Below are positions 13,701-25,122 of a stretch of DNA of 64,000 nt, piece after piece. Source of the DNA: Glandiceps talaboti (Eukaryota; Hemichordata; Enteropneusta; Spengelidae); the NCBI RefSeq assembly GCF_964340395.1, contig NC_135559.1:14590759-14654758 (forward strand), read 5' to 3'. Position 1 is the first letter of the stretch. Every line of letters starts with the position of its first letter. A program made the translations under genes and the position numbers. Under the pieces are notes generated by a model. It did no database searches. It was given only the letters and a program-made list of their open reading frames with translations, and was not told where the DNA came from.

Positions 13701-14455
13701 GCATGTAACTAGGAGACCAGACACCAGAGTTACCTAACCTTACAAACTATACTCCTTTCCAAATTGAATCATGCTACAATAACACTGTCACTGTTTTTCA
13801 CCTATTTCTATCCATCTTAGACTAAACTACTAAAATTTGTTAGAAAAATGTCCGCCATTTTGATTTTTAGCATGTAACTAGGAGACCAGACACCAGAGTT
13901 ACCTAGCCTTACAAACTATACTCTTTTCCAAATTGAATCATGCTACAATAACACTGTCACTGTTTTTCACGTATTTCTATCCATCTTAGACTAAACTACT
14001 AAAATTTATTAGAAAAATGTCAGCCATTTTGATTTTTAGCATGTAACTAGGAGACCAGACACCAGAGTTACCTAACCTTACAAACTATACTCCTTTCCAA
14101 ATTCATTCATGCTACAATAACACTGTCACTGTTTTTCACCTATTTCTATCCATCTTAGACTAAACTACTAAAATTTATTAGAAAAATGTCAGCCATTTTG
14201 ATTTTTAGCATGTAACTAGGAGACCAGACACCAGAGTTACCTAGCCTTACAAACTATACTCTTTTCGAAATTGATTCATGCTACAACAACACTGTCACTG
14301 TTTTTCACCTACTTCTACCCATCTTAGATTAAACTACTAAAATTAATAAGAAAAATGTCAGCCATTTTGATTTTTAGCATGTACATGTAACTGAGACCGG
14401 ACACCAGAGTTACATGTACCTAGCCTTGCAAACTTTGCTCTTTTCCAAATCTCAT
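4780..14455. repeat. 169-bp satellite array with higher-order repeat
   Basis: About 57 head-to-tail monomers of 169 bp. The spacing can be read from the phrase TAACACTGTCACTG at 5161, 5330, 5499 and onward. The first (4780-5000) and last (14270-14455) monomers are diverged and the interior is very homogeneous, as expected for homogenisation by unequal exchange. Monomers differ at a set of diagnostic sites (CCGCC/CAGCC/CCACC, GTTACC/GTGACC, TAGCC/TAACC, ACTCCTTT/ACTCTTTT, ACGTATT/ACCTATT). These variants recur every 17 monomers, about 2873 bp. There is no open frame of note in it. Confidence 0.97.
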
Positions 14456-14769
14456 TTAACAGAAACATAACTAGCAAAAGAAATCATGATCAAATACTAC
14501 ACCAATACTTTGACCATAAATATTTGCAAGTTTTAGAGTTGAACAATAAATGTATTAATCCTTTGTTAACTTTCTTATCTCTTACAGGTTTGTTACACAG
14601 TACATAACAGATGTCCTATTCAAAGAAGCTGTTGTTTTGCTCGTCTCTAAGAGAGAAAAAATAACTTCAGACTCTATGTGTAGTAAAACAGAAATTTAGA
14701 TCTTAAATCAATTAGTTGTGCACAAGGACATGAGCTCTATTTTGAACATTTTTAATACAATTGAAATGA

Positions 14770-14807
<38 letters not shown>

Positions 14808-15691
14808 CAACTCAGTCGAAAACTGCAGTCCGATTTCTTTGATACTTGGTGGTCATGTTATATTGGATGTCTAGTAGTGAAATTGTTCAAATGAAAATGA
14901 TCACATCAGATATATGGGTTTTGGGTCAAAAATGTGATTTTTGTCAAAGAATTTAAACTACCAAACTACTGGGCAGATTGGCCTGAAATTTGGTGGGAAG
15001 ATTCTCAGGGGTGTGTAAATTAAGATTTGTTCATGACATGATGTTTCCATGTGTAATATGCAAAGTAGGGCTTTTTGGTTAAAAACCTACAATTCCAAAA
15101 CTACTCAGTAGATTGGGCTGAACTTTTAACAGGGATGTATCTGCCGGTGTATAGATGAAGAAATATTAAGCATATAATGATCTCATCAGTAACATCAAAA
15201 TTAGGTGTAAACATGTAAATTGGTCAAAAATTTATATCTCAAAAAGTACTTGGTCAGGGAAACTGAAATTTGGTGAGATGGTTCTAGAAGTGTTGTTCTG
15301 CAGATTTCCTTTAGAATAGTTTGATACAATTGGCCCTAGCAACCATGACCATGGCCTTAGCAACAACCAAATGGCAGTATATTTTGGTTAAATAAGAACA
15401 CCATCTGGTAGGCAGTTAGTAAACATTCAAAAAATGTATGCAAATATCCCTAGCAACAGTGGCCCCGCCCATGGCAACAGCCCAATAATCACATATGTGA
15501 CAAACATAACATGGTTGGATAGGCAACTGGATAGTCATTCAACAAATGAACACCTATTTTTAGAATGGACTAGCATATGGATAAATATTTTAAAAAACTA
15601 CAGTTGTGCTACATCGCCATTGGCAGTATTTTGGAAAACAATAGTTGTGCTACAATGCCATTTTATATTTCTTTTTTTCTAAATATTTTTT
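14456..15691. repeat. Diverged dispersed-repeat sequence with (GT)16
   Basis: A GT microsatellite at 14773-14804 is followed by loosely repeated modules. Phrases such as AAACTACTGGGCAGATTGG and AAAACTACTCAGTAGATTGG, each followed by a variant of CTGAAATTTGGTG, recur at about 14960, 15100 and 15240. A related block reappears at 15990-16190 (GATGAAGAA..TTAAGCATAT..GATGATCTCATCAGT). This looks like an old mobile element with internal tandem structure. No coding frame is recognised. Confidence 0.5.
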
Positions 15692-15957
15692 TTCATATCT
15701 GAGGTAGTTATGTTTTTCATTGTTCTCCATATGCTCTCTGTTTTTGGTTTCTTCTCATCAGATGTACAGTCATTACATTTTGGAAGAAAAGTTTTATATT
15801 GTCTTTTTAAATTGATGTCAGTTTGTGCATCCACCAATTCTTGCGAGACTTCATAATTTTTGTGATGTTACAATTTTTTTCTTGAACTTGTTAATAAAAA
15901 GGTTAGGGTCGGCAGTGAAAAACTAGGCAGGGTCAGATAACCGGAATCAAACAATTA
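15692..15957 (-). mobile_element. MITE-like repeat, copy C
   Basis: The reverse complement begins GATTCCGGTTATCTGACC. It matches the copies at 31955-32266 and 36013-36362 over most of its length, including the shared interior around GACATCAA(C/T)TTAAA(A/T)AGACAATAT. It is the most diverged of the three and lacks the far terminal module. No transposase is present. Confidence 0.6.
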
Positions 15958-17211
15958 TTTTTTTTTATTGCTTTAAGAATTATTCAGAACATGATGATTC
16001 CATTATTGATATGCAAATTATGGCTAAAATGTGTCTTTTTGGTAAAATAATCTTTAATTCCAAAAGTAATGAGCTGGAAATTAATTTGAATGGCTCTTGG
16101 GGTATATAGATGAAGAAGTGTTAAGCATATGATGATCTCATCAGTGACATGAAAATTAGGTATAAAAATGTGAATTTTGTTTAATCTTGTCTCTTGGCTC
16201 TCTTCGTTGGTGTAAACACACATGTGTTTTTGTAATTTGTACTTCAAGCACTTGTTAAATGAGAATGTTAAAAGACACAATCTTTTGTCATTAGAAAAAT
16301 TTTGGATATTGCAAAGAGATATAGTCATATAACTTAAATCATGGATAATATTAATAAGTAATAAAATGTAAAATGAACAGAAAACCAGTGTGGACTTCTA
16401 TATATCTGACAATTTTACATGTTATACACAGAGTGAAGCTAGCATGTAAGTGGTGAATGATTTCATTTTATTTGATTCAGTTTTATTTTTTGTTGTTGAA
16501 TGAGACTGATTTTAGGGAGCGATCAGATTTTACGCTGACTGTTTGTTCACCCCACCCCTGCTGACAAATAAAAAAACACTGCCCCCCCCCCCCACATCTG
16601 TTGACAAGAAATATTCTTGTTCTTTCTTGCAATATATAAAGCTCTTTAGGCAGGAACCCTATGAGAAGTATGATTGTCTGTTCATAGCTGTGCAAAATAT
16701 TCATGGTTTTAGTAACCAAAAGTTCTAGGATATCTCTTACATTGAGTGAACTATTATCATTATAGATTAATTCAGCTAATTATAAAGTACATTATTAGAA
16801 ATGAAATTAACATAATTGTAAACCTAGGGGTTTCAGTAAGTTTCAAAGTAGGGAGAGAACTTGAAAAAGTGTCGGGAGAAGTGCATGCTATGCCCATGCG
16901 TGCATGCTATACAAGTGGGAGGGGGTGTCCCCCTCCCATGGTAAGATCTTTTGAAAAATGAACACCTTTTGGAGGCCATTTAGAGCACCATTCATAAGTA
17001 AAACACAACTTAGTTATATCATAAAAGTATCACTAATTTTAGGGTTTCAAAAGTTTAAATCATTTCAAGTCATATTGACACAAATGATAATGAAAAAAAG
17101 ATCAAGTACAAAGTATAGTATAGTTTGTTTTATTTATTTACTTGCCCTATGTGGGCTTACCAAGTGAACATTTTGTTCAATACAAATACATCCACTGGGC
17201 TTATAATAGTG
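15958..17211. other. Non-coding AT-rich DNA with repeat fragments
   Basis: Contains a second copy of the 15.1-kb repeat module (about 15990-16190) and a poly-C run at 16581-16593. Short open frames at 16483-17167 show no recognisable product. Confidence 0.45.
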
Positions 17212-20200
17212 TATGGTACTATACTATAAACTATACAAGACTATATACTATATACTATGCTATGCTATATACTATATACTATATTATACTATACTATATA
17301 CTGTACTATAAAATATACTGTACAATACTATACTATAATATTCTATACCTATACTATATTATATAGTATATAGTCTAGAATGGTAGTCTAGTATAGTATA
17401 GTATAGTAGAGTATAGTAATGTATACTATATGGTATATAGTCGTGTAGTATAGTAGAGTATAGTATATGGTATATAGTATAGTGTAGTATAGTAGAGTAT
17501 AGTATATGGTGTATAGTAGAGTAGAGTATAGTATATGGTATATAGCATAGTATAGTAAAGTATCGTATATAGTCAAGTATAGTATATAGTATAATATAGT
17601 ATATTATATAATATAGTATAGTATATGGTGTATAGCATGATAGCATAGTATAATATAATATAGTATAGTGTGGTATAATATAGTAGAGTAGAGTATATGG
17701 AATATAGTATAGTGTAGTGTAGTGTAGTATAGTATAGTATATCATATAGTATGGTATATAGTAAATTATAGTGTATAGTATAGTATAGTATATGGTATAT
17801 AGTATAGTGTAGTATAGTATAGTATAGTATATGGTATATAGCATAGTATAGTATAGTATCGTATATAGTCAAGTATAGTATATAGTATAATATAGTATAT
17901 TATATAATATAGTATAGTATATGGTGTATAGCATGATAGCATAGTATAATATAATATAGTATAGTGTGGTATAATATAGTAGAGTAGAGTATATGGAATA
18001 TAGTATAGTGTAGTGTAGTGTAGTATAGTATAGTATTAAATCAAGTATAGTATAGTATATCATATAGTATGGTATATAGTAAATTATAGTGTATAGTATA
18101 GTATAGTATATGGTATATAGTATAGTATACTCTACTATATAGTATAGTATACTATATACCAGACTATACTATATACTGTACTATATAGTATATTATATAG
18201 TATACTATACTATACTGCATGTATATACTAAACTATACTATACTAAACTATACTATACTATACTGTACTATATACCAGACTATAATGCTATATTGCTATA
18301 ATGCTATGTACTGTACTATATATTAAACTATACTATATACTATGTATTTTATTATGCTATATACTATATACTATACTTTACTATTCTGCACTATACTATA
18401 CTGTACTATACTACACTATACTATACTATAATATACTACACTGTACTGTACAATGTACTATACTATATTATACTATACTATACTATGCTATGCTATATAC
18501 CATAAACTATACTATTTTATACTATACTATATACTAGACTATGCTATATACTGTACTATATACTATACTATATTATACTGTATACTATACTATACCATAC
18601 TATACTATACTATACTATACTATTCTATACTACTAGTATACTATATACTATACTATATACCATACTACCTAGTATAGTATACTATATACTGTACAATACT
18701 ATACTATATTATTTGATACCTATACTATAATATATAGTACATATTATATATAGTCTAGTATAGTACATTATATAGTATAATATATAGTATAGTATACTGG
18801 TAGTATAGTATAGTATATAGTATAGTATAGTAGAGTATATGTTATTTTGTGTAGTATAGTATAGTACATAGTATAGTGTAGTATATATTATAATATAGTA
18901 TATTATATAGTATAGAATAGTATAGTATAGTATAATATAGTAGAGTATATAGTATAGTGTAGTGTAGTATAGTATAGCATAGTATATCATATAGTATGGT
19001 ATATAGTAAAGTATAGTATATGGTATATAGTATAGCATATCATAGTATAGTATTGTATATTATAGTATATAATAGTATAGTATATTATGGTATAATATAC
19101 TAGAGTATAGTAGAGTATGTGGAATATAGTATAGTTTAGTGTATAGTATAGCATACTATACCATACCGTACTATACTATATACTGTACAATACAATACTA
19201 TAATATTATTCTATACCTATACTATCATATATAGTCTAGCATAGTATAGTATAGTAGAGTATAGTAGAGCATATGGTATATAGTATAGCATAGCAAAGTA
19301 TAGTATAGTCTAGTATAGTATAGTATAATATACTAGAGTATAGTAGAGTATACGGAATATAGTGTATAGTGTATATTATAGTGTAGTGTATAGTATAGCA
19401 TACTATACCATACAGTACTATATAATATACTCTACTATATACAGTACAATAATATACTATAATATTATTCTATACCTACACTATTGTATACAGTATAGAG
19501 TCTAGTATAGCATAGTATAGTATAGTATAGTGTAGTAGATTATAGTATAGTAGAATATATGAAATATAGTGTATAGTGTATATTATAGTGTAGTGTATAG
19601 TATAGCATACTATACCATACAGTACTGTATAATATACTCTACTATATACTGTACTATATACTAGACTATACTATCTAATGTACTATATACTATGCTATAC
19701 TATACTATATACTACACTGCACTATACTATATACTCTACTCTAATATACTATGCTATTCTATACTATACTATATACTAGACTATGCTATATACTGTACTA
19801 TATACTACACTATACTTTACTATACTATACCATGCTATACTCTACTTTATACTAAACTATGCTATATACTGTATACTGTACTATATATTATACTATACTA
19901 TATACTATAAACTATATTATACTATACACTATACTGTACAATGCTATATACTAGACTATGCTATATACTATATACTGTACTATATACTATACTATACTCT
20001 ACTGTACTATACTATATACTATACTATACTATATACTAGACTACACTATATTCTGTACTATATATTATACTATACTATATTATACTATACTATGCTATAT
20101 TATATTATGCTATGCTATACTATACTATATACTAGACTCAGTATATACTATACTATGCTCTATACTATGTACCATACTATACTATAGTATACTAAGCTAT

Positions 20201-20462
20201 ATACTAGACTATGCTATATACTGTACTATATACTACACTATACTATACTATACTATACTATACCATACTATACTCTACTATATACTAGACTATGCTATAT
20301 ACTGTATACTGTACTATATATTATACTATTCTATATTATACTATACTATGCTATACTATATTATGCTATGATATACTATACTAGACTATACTATACTATA
20401 TACTGTACTATACACTTGTCTTTACTATATACTATATACTATGCTATATACTATATACTAGA
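17212..20462. repeat. TATAC/GTATA low-complexity array with repeated strand switches
   Basis: About 3.25 kb of 5-bp-based repeats. Blocks read ACTATACTAT on the top strand (about 17212-17360, 18130-18720, 19150-19215, 19600-20462). They alternate with blocks reading the reverse complement, TAGTATAGTAT (about 17361-18128, 18740-19150, 19215-19400, 19490-19600). Adjacent opposite blocks can pair with each other. A 296-bp stretch starting near 17573 is repeated in tandem from 17869. All ORFs inside are artefacts of the repeat. Confidence 0.95.
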
Positions 20463-21754
20463 CTGATAATGCAAAGGCACCTATCAAAGACAGAGAAAAG
20501 TGAACTAAGTTTACTACAAGAAATGTAACACCTTAAAGAGATTTGAGTACAAACATTTTAACCAATACACACAACATACTAGTACTTTGTGCAAAAAATC
20601 AGTCTTGTTTACTTATGATAGAGGGCGCTGTTTACGATCATGTCACAGCGGAGAATGCTTCCATGATTATCTTAGGGAGAAAGATCAATACACTCTCTGG
20701 ATAATAATGATACTGTAAACTTTCATACAAATATCATTCATTTTGGATTTGTAATTTATAAAACAATTTTATCATGGCTTCCTACTTGAAAAATAGCACC
20801 AATGGCATTGTAGCACAACTGTACAGGTTTTTAAAAAAAATGTTTATCCACATGCTGATCCATGCTAGGTATATGGGGACAGGAGAACTGACTTCGATTT
20901 GGACAGAAAAAGTTCAGAATTTAGCTGGGGACAGGGCTTATACCAGTCTATTCAAAGGAATACATTCCTGGGTTTACTAGTATTTGTTAAAAAGAAATAC
21001 ATGTACTTCATTATCTAATTTAGTCACTCACATAAACATACTTCACAAATTAGAACAACGGAAGATTTTCACATGGAATCACATGTATCACCCCATCAAC
21101 ATACTCTGAATGCCAACATGGTCTCTAACTAAATCATAATGATACTGTATATAACTATAGGAACTACACGTAGACTACCATCAACACCAAAAACACAGGA
21201 AAGTACAAAACTCACAACTAAATGCTATTTATTCTCACAACTTGAAGGTCAATAACGGTCAGTGACCTTTGACCATGGGAAGCATGAATGGAATATAAAA
21301 CAAGCATATAATATGCCTAAGTGTCAATAGAATTTTTCAGAATGAGTTTTGGTAAATTTGCTGTAAAATATATGTACGTTTGTTTAATATGTTGTATCAT
21401 TCAATGCCAATAATACATTAGGATAACCACTGAAACCTTGTACCTCACAAAGGCAAACACACGGTTTGATTCTGTCTCATTGTGTGATTGCTGGCGATAT
21501 AATATACATAACAAAAGTCACATTGCTCACTGTCTATTGTAAAGTACTAGTCAGGCCTATGGTGGCGATAGTAGTAGGTCAACTTTCTTCAATGAACTAA
21601 TGTGAAATCCTGTATATAAATAACAGTTTGCAAATGTCATAGTGTATGGTGATATGGTCTATTTAAGTCATACAGCGATTTTGACTATCGTCTCTGTAGG
21701 GAAATAATGACTTGTCTCTAGACTAAGTGTGTGAGGAAGTAATGGTGAGAATAA
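20463..21754. other. Unique AT-rich DNA without recognisable exons
   Basis: I searched the minus strand for the second half of an SH2 domain and for kinase motifs and found none. A phrase near 20755-20815 recurs, diverged, at about 42636-42690 and in part inverted near 15640, so some of it is dispersed-repeat remnant. Confidence 0.45.
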
Positions 21755-22034
21755 TGTATGTATACATTGTATGTGTATGTATGTATGTATGTATGTATGT
21801 ATGTATGTATGTCTGTATGTATGTATGTATGTATGTGTGTGTGTGTGTGTCTGTCTGTCTGTGTATATGCATGTGTGTGTGTATGTATGTGTGTATGTAT
21901 GTATGTATGTATGTATGTATGTATGTATGTATGTATGTATGTATGTATGTATGTATGTATGTATGTGTGTGTGTATGTATGTATGTATGTATGTATGTAT
22001 GTATGTATGTATGTATGTATGTATGTATGTACGT

Positions 22035-22106
<72 letters not shown>
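21755..22106. repeat. (GTAT)n / (GT)n / (GTCT)n compound microsatellite
   Basis: Mainly GTAT with GT and GTCT blocks, ending in a pure GTCT run. It ends about 25 bp from the splice donor of the SH2 exon, so in the transcript it would be (ACAG)n/(ATAC)n right after the exon. Confidence 0.97.
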
Positions 22107-22131
22107 TTTTATTGATGTTGCTATTCCATAC

Positions 22132-22235
22132 CTGGTGTTGATTCACTGTCTCTGACTATAAATGTGCCAGCTGGCAGTCCTGGTCGTAGAAGTCTTTTCT
22201 CTGCATCCTTGTGTGTAATTTTACCAAAATACCAA
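22132..22235 (-). CDS. SH2-domain exon, Src-family type (N-terminal half of SH2)
   Basis: The minus strand shows an acceptor (TATATTACAG) at 22236-22237, a 104-bp open exon and a donor (CCAG followed by GTATGG). The product begins WYFGKITHKDAEKRLL and ends GTFIVRDSESTP. This is the start of an SH2 domain: the opening Trp-Tyr/Phe-Gly-Lys-Ile, the conserved helix, and FIVRDSES in place of the phosphotyrosine-binding FLVRESE strand, with its arginine present. From memory, vertebrate SRC genes have an exon of the same length and phase beginning with this tryptophan. One base before TGG completes the previous codon, and the exon leaves one base at its end. The rest of SH2, an SH3 exon and kinase exons were not found. 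The next exon must lie left of the window's unique sequence, in or beyond the repeats, or be lost. It may belong to the same transcript as the exons at 28428-28603 and 29262-29615. Confidence 0.9.
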
Positions 22236-22704
22236 CTGTAATATAACAAAACCAATCAATTAAAGAACTGACTTAAATGACACACTCAAAACAGCAGTAA
22301 CTTCAACTATTTTTTTCCATAATTTTTCCTAAAATCACACTTGCTAATGCAATGATGGTCAACTTCGTTCAGTATCTCACAACTTGATAATTAGTTGACA
22401 AGCAATTAATTATTGCACTATGTTATGTTGTAGTGTTCTGTATACTATAGAGAAATGAAATAACCCATCATTAGAGTAAATGTATGGATAGACAGTCTGG
22501 ATGCCAACGTGGTTTCTAAGTGAACTATTATTACACCTTTTTTGTTTATGCCTTGCAACATTTATACTCTTAAGACTTGTGAGTCAACTTTTATCTAAAT
22601 AAATGTGTGAACAGATAGTTTCCAGGGGATTGCCGCTCATTTGCATTGTCAAAGATACTTCATTTGCACATTGATAACATATTTGCATATTACTTTCATG
22701 GATC
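22236..22704. other. Intron-like unique sequence
   Basis: AT-rich; no SH3-type exon or other coding signal is visible on the minus strand before the gap. Confidence 0.4.
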
Positions 22705-22804
22705 NNNNNNNNNNNNNNNNNNNNNNNNNNNNNNNNNNNNNNNNNNNNNNNNNNNNNNNNNNNNNNNNNNNNNNNNNNNNNNNNNNNNNNNNNNNNNNNN
22801 NNNN
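22705..22804. other. Assembly gap (100 N)
   Basis: Exactly 100 unknown bases, the conventional placeholder for a gap of unknown size. An exon could be hidden here. Confidence 0.99.
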
Positions 22805-23204
22805 AACAAAGTGCAATGATATAATTTTTAGCAGCATATGAATCGACTCTCTGGACTTCTTAATGTAGAACCGAAGCAGTAACCCTTTGTTGTTTCCAAG
22901 ATATTGTCACTTAGCCCCTAAATCTAATCTGTAATCAGTGTAGTGAGAAGCATTAGAGAGGATTGATGACATCAAAAATGGAAAGATACTTCAGGTTTAT
23001 GCAATACATTGAATTGGAGAAAACACAACTAAATTTCTAAGGTTACATTGATCATAGGTAGACACTGGATTGAGTTTTGTGTGTTGTAGAGAAAAAAAGA
23101 TAATGTTAGAAATTATGAAAACAACTAATGCAATCCTCTTGCAATCTATGTTTCTAAAAATGATGCAAAATTACATTTCTGGCAACTTACTACCTACTGT
23201 GATT

Positions 23205-23560
23205 AAACTTACACCAGTCCAGTGAATACACTATTTCTGGTAACTTAGTACAACTGTGGTTAAACTTACACCAGTCCAGTGAATACACTATTTCTGGTAA
23301 CTTAGTACAACTGTGGTTAAACTTACATCAGTCCAGTGAATACACTATTTCTGGTAACTTAGTACAACTGTGATTAAACTTACACCAGTCCAGTGAATAC
23401 ACTATTTCTGGTAACTTAGTACAACTGTGGTTAAACTTACACCAGTCCAGTGAATACACTATTTCTGGTAACTTAGTACAACTGTGGTTAAACTTACACC
23501 AGTCCAGTGAATACACTATTTCTGGTAACTTACTACAACTGTGATTAAAGTTGCACCCGT
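23205..23560. repeat. 57-bp minisatellite, about six copies
   Basis: The phrase AGTGAATACACTATTTCTGG recurs at 23221, 23278, 23335, 23392, 23449 and 23506, with very few substitutions. The unit is a multiple of three, giving a meaningless 19-residue periodic ORF on the minus strand. Each unit carries GGTGTAAGT and, shortly after, AACCACAG on the minus strand, resembling donor and acceptor sites. Confidence 0.95.
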
Positions 23561-25076
23561 GAATATTTAAAGAATTTTACCACAAAATGAGGCATATTTT
23601 TAATCAGCACCTTACTAGCATTCTTTGCATGTGTATGTTGTCTGAAAATCATCTTAACATATTAATTCCACAGCTGAAAAGTAGATCAAGAAAATATGTG
23701 TTAATACCACCCAAAACCTACACATTGGAATGTGACAGTTGTATCAAAGGAGTTTTTCAAAGTTTGGTAAGACTCATGGCTGACATGAAGCTGCACTTCC
23801 TTGGTACAAACACCAGGGTCTGGCAATGTAGATATTGGTATGCTACTGAACCATATGAAAATTTTCCAGGGCATATTCCTGTCGCCTGTTATACACTGCA
23901 AAACATCATGGATAGAGGGTTTGGTATCTGGGAAAAAAGAGAATAAAATATATTATATGCAACAGTTTTTTATGATATGTTAACTAATTTCTGAATAAAC
24001 TAGCTCTCTTAGTCCTTACGGTTGCCCACAATTAACCAATACTCCATGATTATGTTAAGTCTGGCTATATTGGTACTTAACCTATGCTATTTCAGAACCC
24101 ATTACCTTCCAGGAAGGAGCATATGAGCCCATATAGCCATTGGTCCTTACTAGTTGAAGGGTGATGATGTGTAATGACAATGACATAAGTGTATGTTCAT
24201 CATAGAAGCATGGCGATTCAAACACAAGTTTTCTTCTTCCACTTTAGAATCTGAAACAGGCATGTTTTGAACTAATGACTTGACATATCCTTCTTCAGTT
24301 AAACCGGATCTGACAGAATGATCAAAATTTGAATAAACTGGAGATGTAAAGGTTATTTGTTCAAAGCATGTCTGTATTTCAATCAAAGTTGTCAAAGAGA
24401 ACTTGTGTTTGTGAATAATATACATTTGTACCTGATATATGAGCCAATGACCCAATTACTGTATCAAAAGCAAAAAATGACATTAAGTTTGGACTCACAA
24501 GTCTTCATCAAAAATGCACTCCCTCACATGCTTTACTTCTATCATGATTTTAAATGACATTAGTAATAAATAGGAAAAAATTTTAATAAATTTTATATGT
24601 ATTATAAAAGTGTCTGCGACATGCGGGATAGGACTGGATTTAGATAATTGACCCATTTGGCCAAGGTCAAAGGTCAGGGTCTCCAATGAAAGTTTACACC
24701 TAATAATTTAGGGATAGACACTATAATGTAGTCTCTATGTATTCAAATTTTCGAGTTATGCCATAAATAGTCATTGTTAACAACAAACATGGCTGGCATG
24801 CCACTTGGACACTTGTGTATGTTGTGAACTGAAGTGACTTGCACATGTCCCATATGACAAGTCATCTTTGCGCCTGGCTTAAAAGTAACTGGATATTGCA
24901 TGTCTGAGAAATGCATTATGGACGGACTAACAGACCCACTGTAATAATCAATTAAACTGAGCTCTTTTTTTCGCAACTGCATGCTTTGAGGCAAGAAGTA
25001 GTGAATTTATTATTCATCTATCATAAATGTACTTCTACTTAGGCCCTTGAGGCAACTCAAGACAAATGCTTGGTGA
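23561..25076. other. Unique sequence with several unassigned open stretches
   Basis: Frames stay open longer than expected at 23587-23946 (plus, 119 codons), 24150-24455 (minus, 101 codons) and 24743-24994 (minus, 83 codons). The peptides have ordinary protein-like composition, but I recognise no family and see no convincing pair of splice sites. They could be decayed mobile-element ORFs or missed exons of the minus-strand gene. Confidence 0.3.
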
Positions 25077-25122
25077 GTGAATGTGAAACAAGTTTCAAAC
25101 TGGTATTATAACTCATGCTATA

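Noticed and set aside
4780-14455. CRISPR-like array
   Set aside because: Units are contiguous 169-bp satellite monomers without spacers, in eukaryotic DNA.
17142-20371. Tyr/Ile/Leu-rich ORFs
   Set aside because: They come from the TATAC array and exist on both strands.
21718-22155. Cys/Val/Tyr- and His/Thr-rich ORFs on both strands
   Set aside because: Pure products of GTAT/GTCT microsatellites. The same applies to 50603-50961, 52136-52783, 59059-59301 and 62102-62749.
22641-22841. ORFs spanning the N run
   Set aside because: The middle is unknown sequence, so the frames are meaningless.
23587-23946. 119-codon plus-strand ORF as a gene
   Set aside because: Ordinary composition but no recognised family or splice signals, and one such ORF is expected by chance in a window of this size; kept only as an unassigned open stretch.
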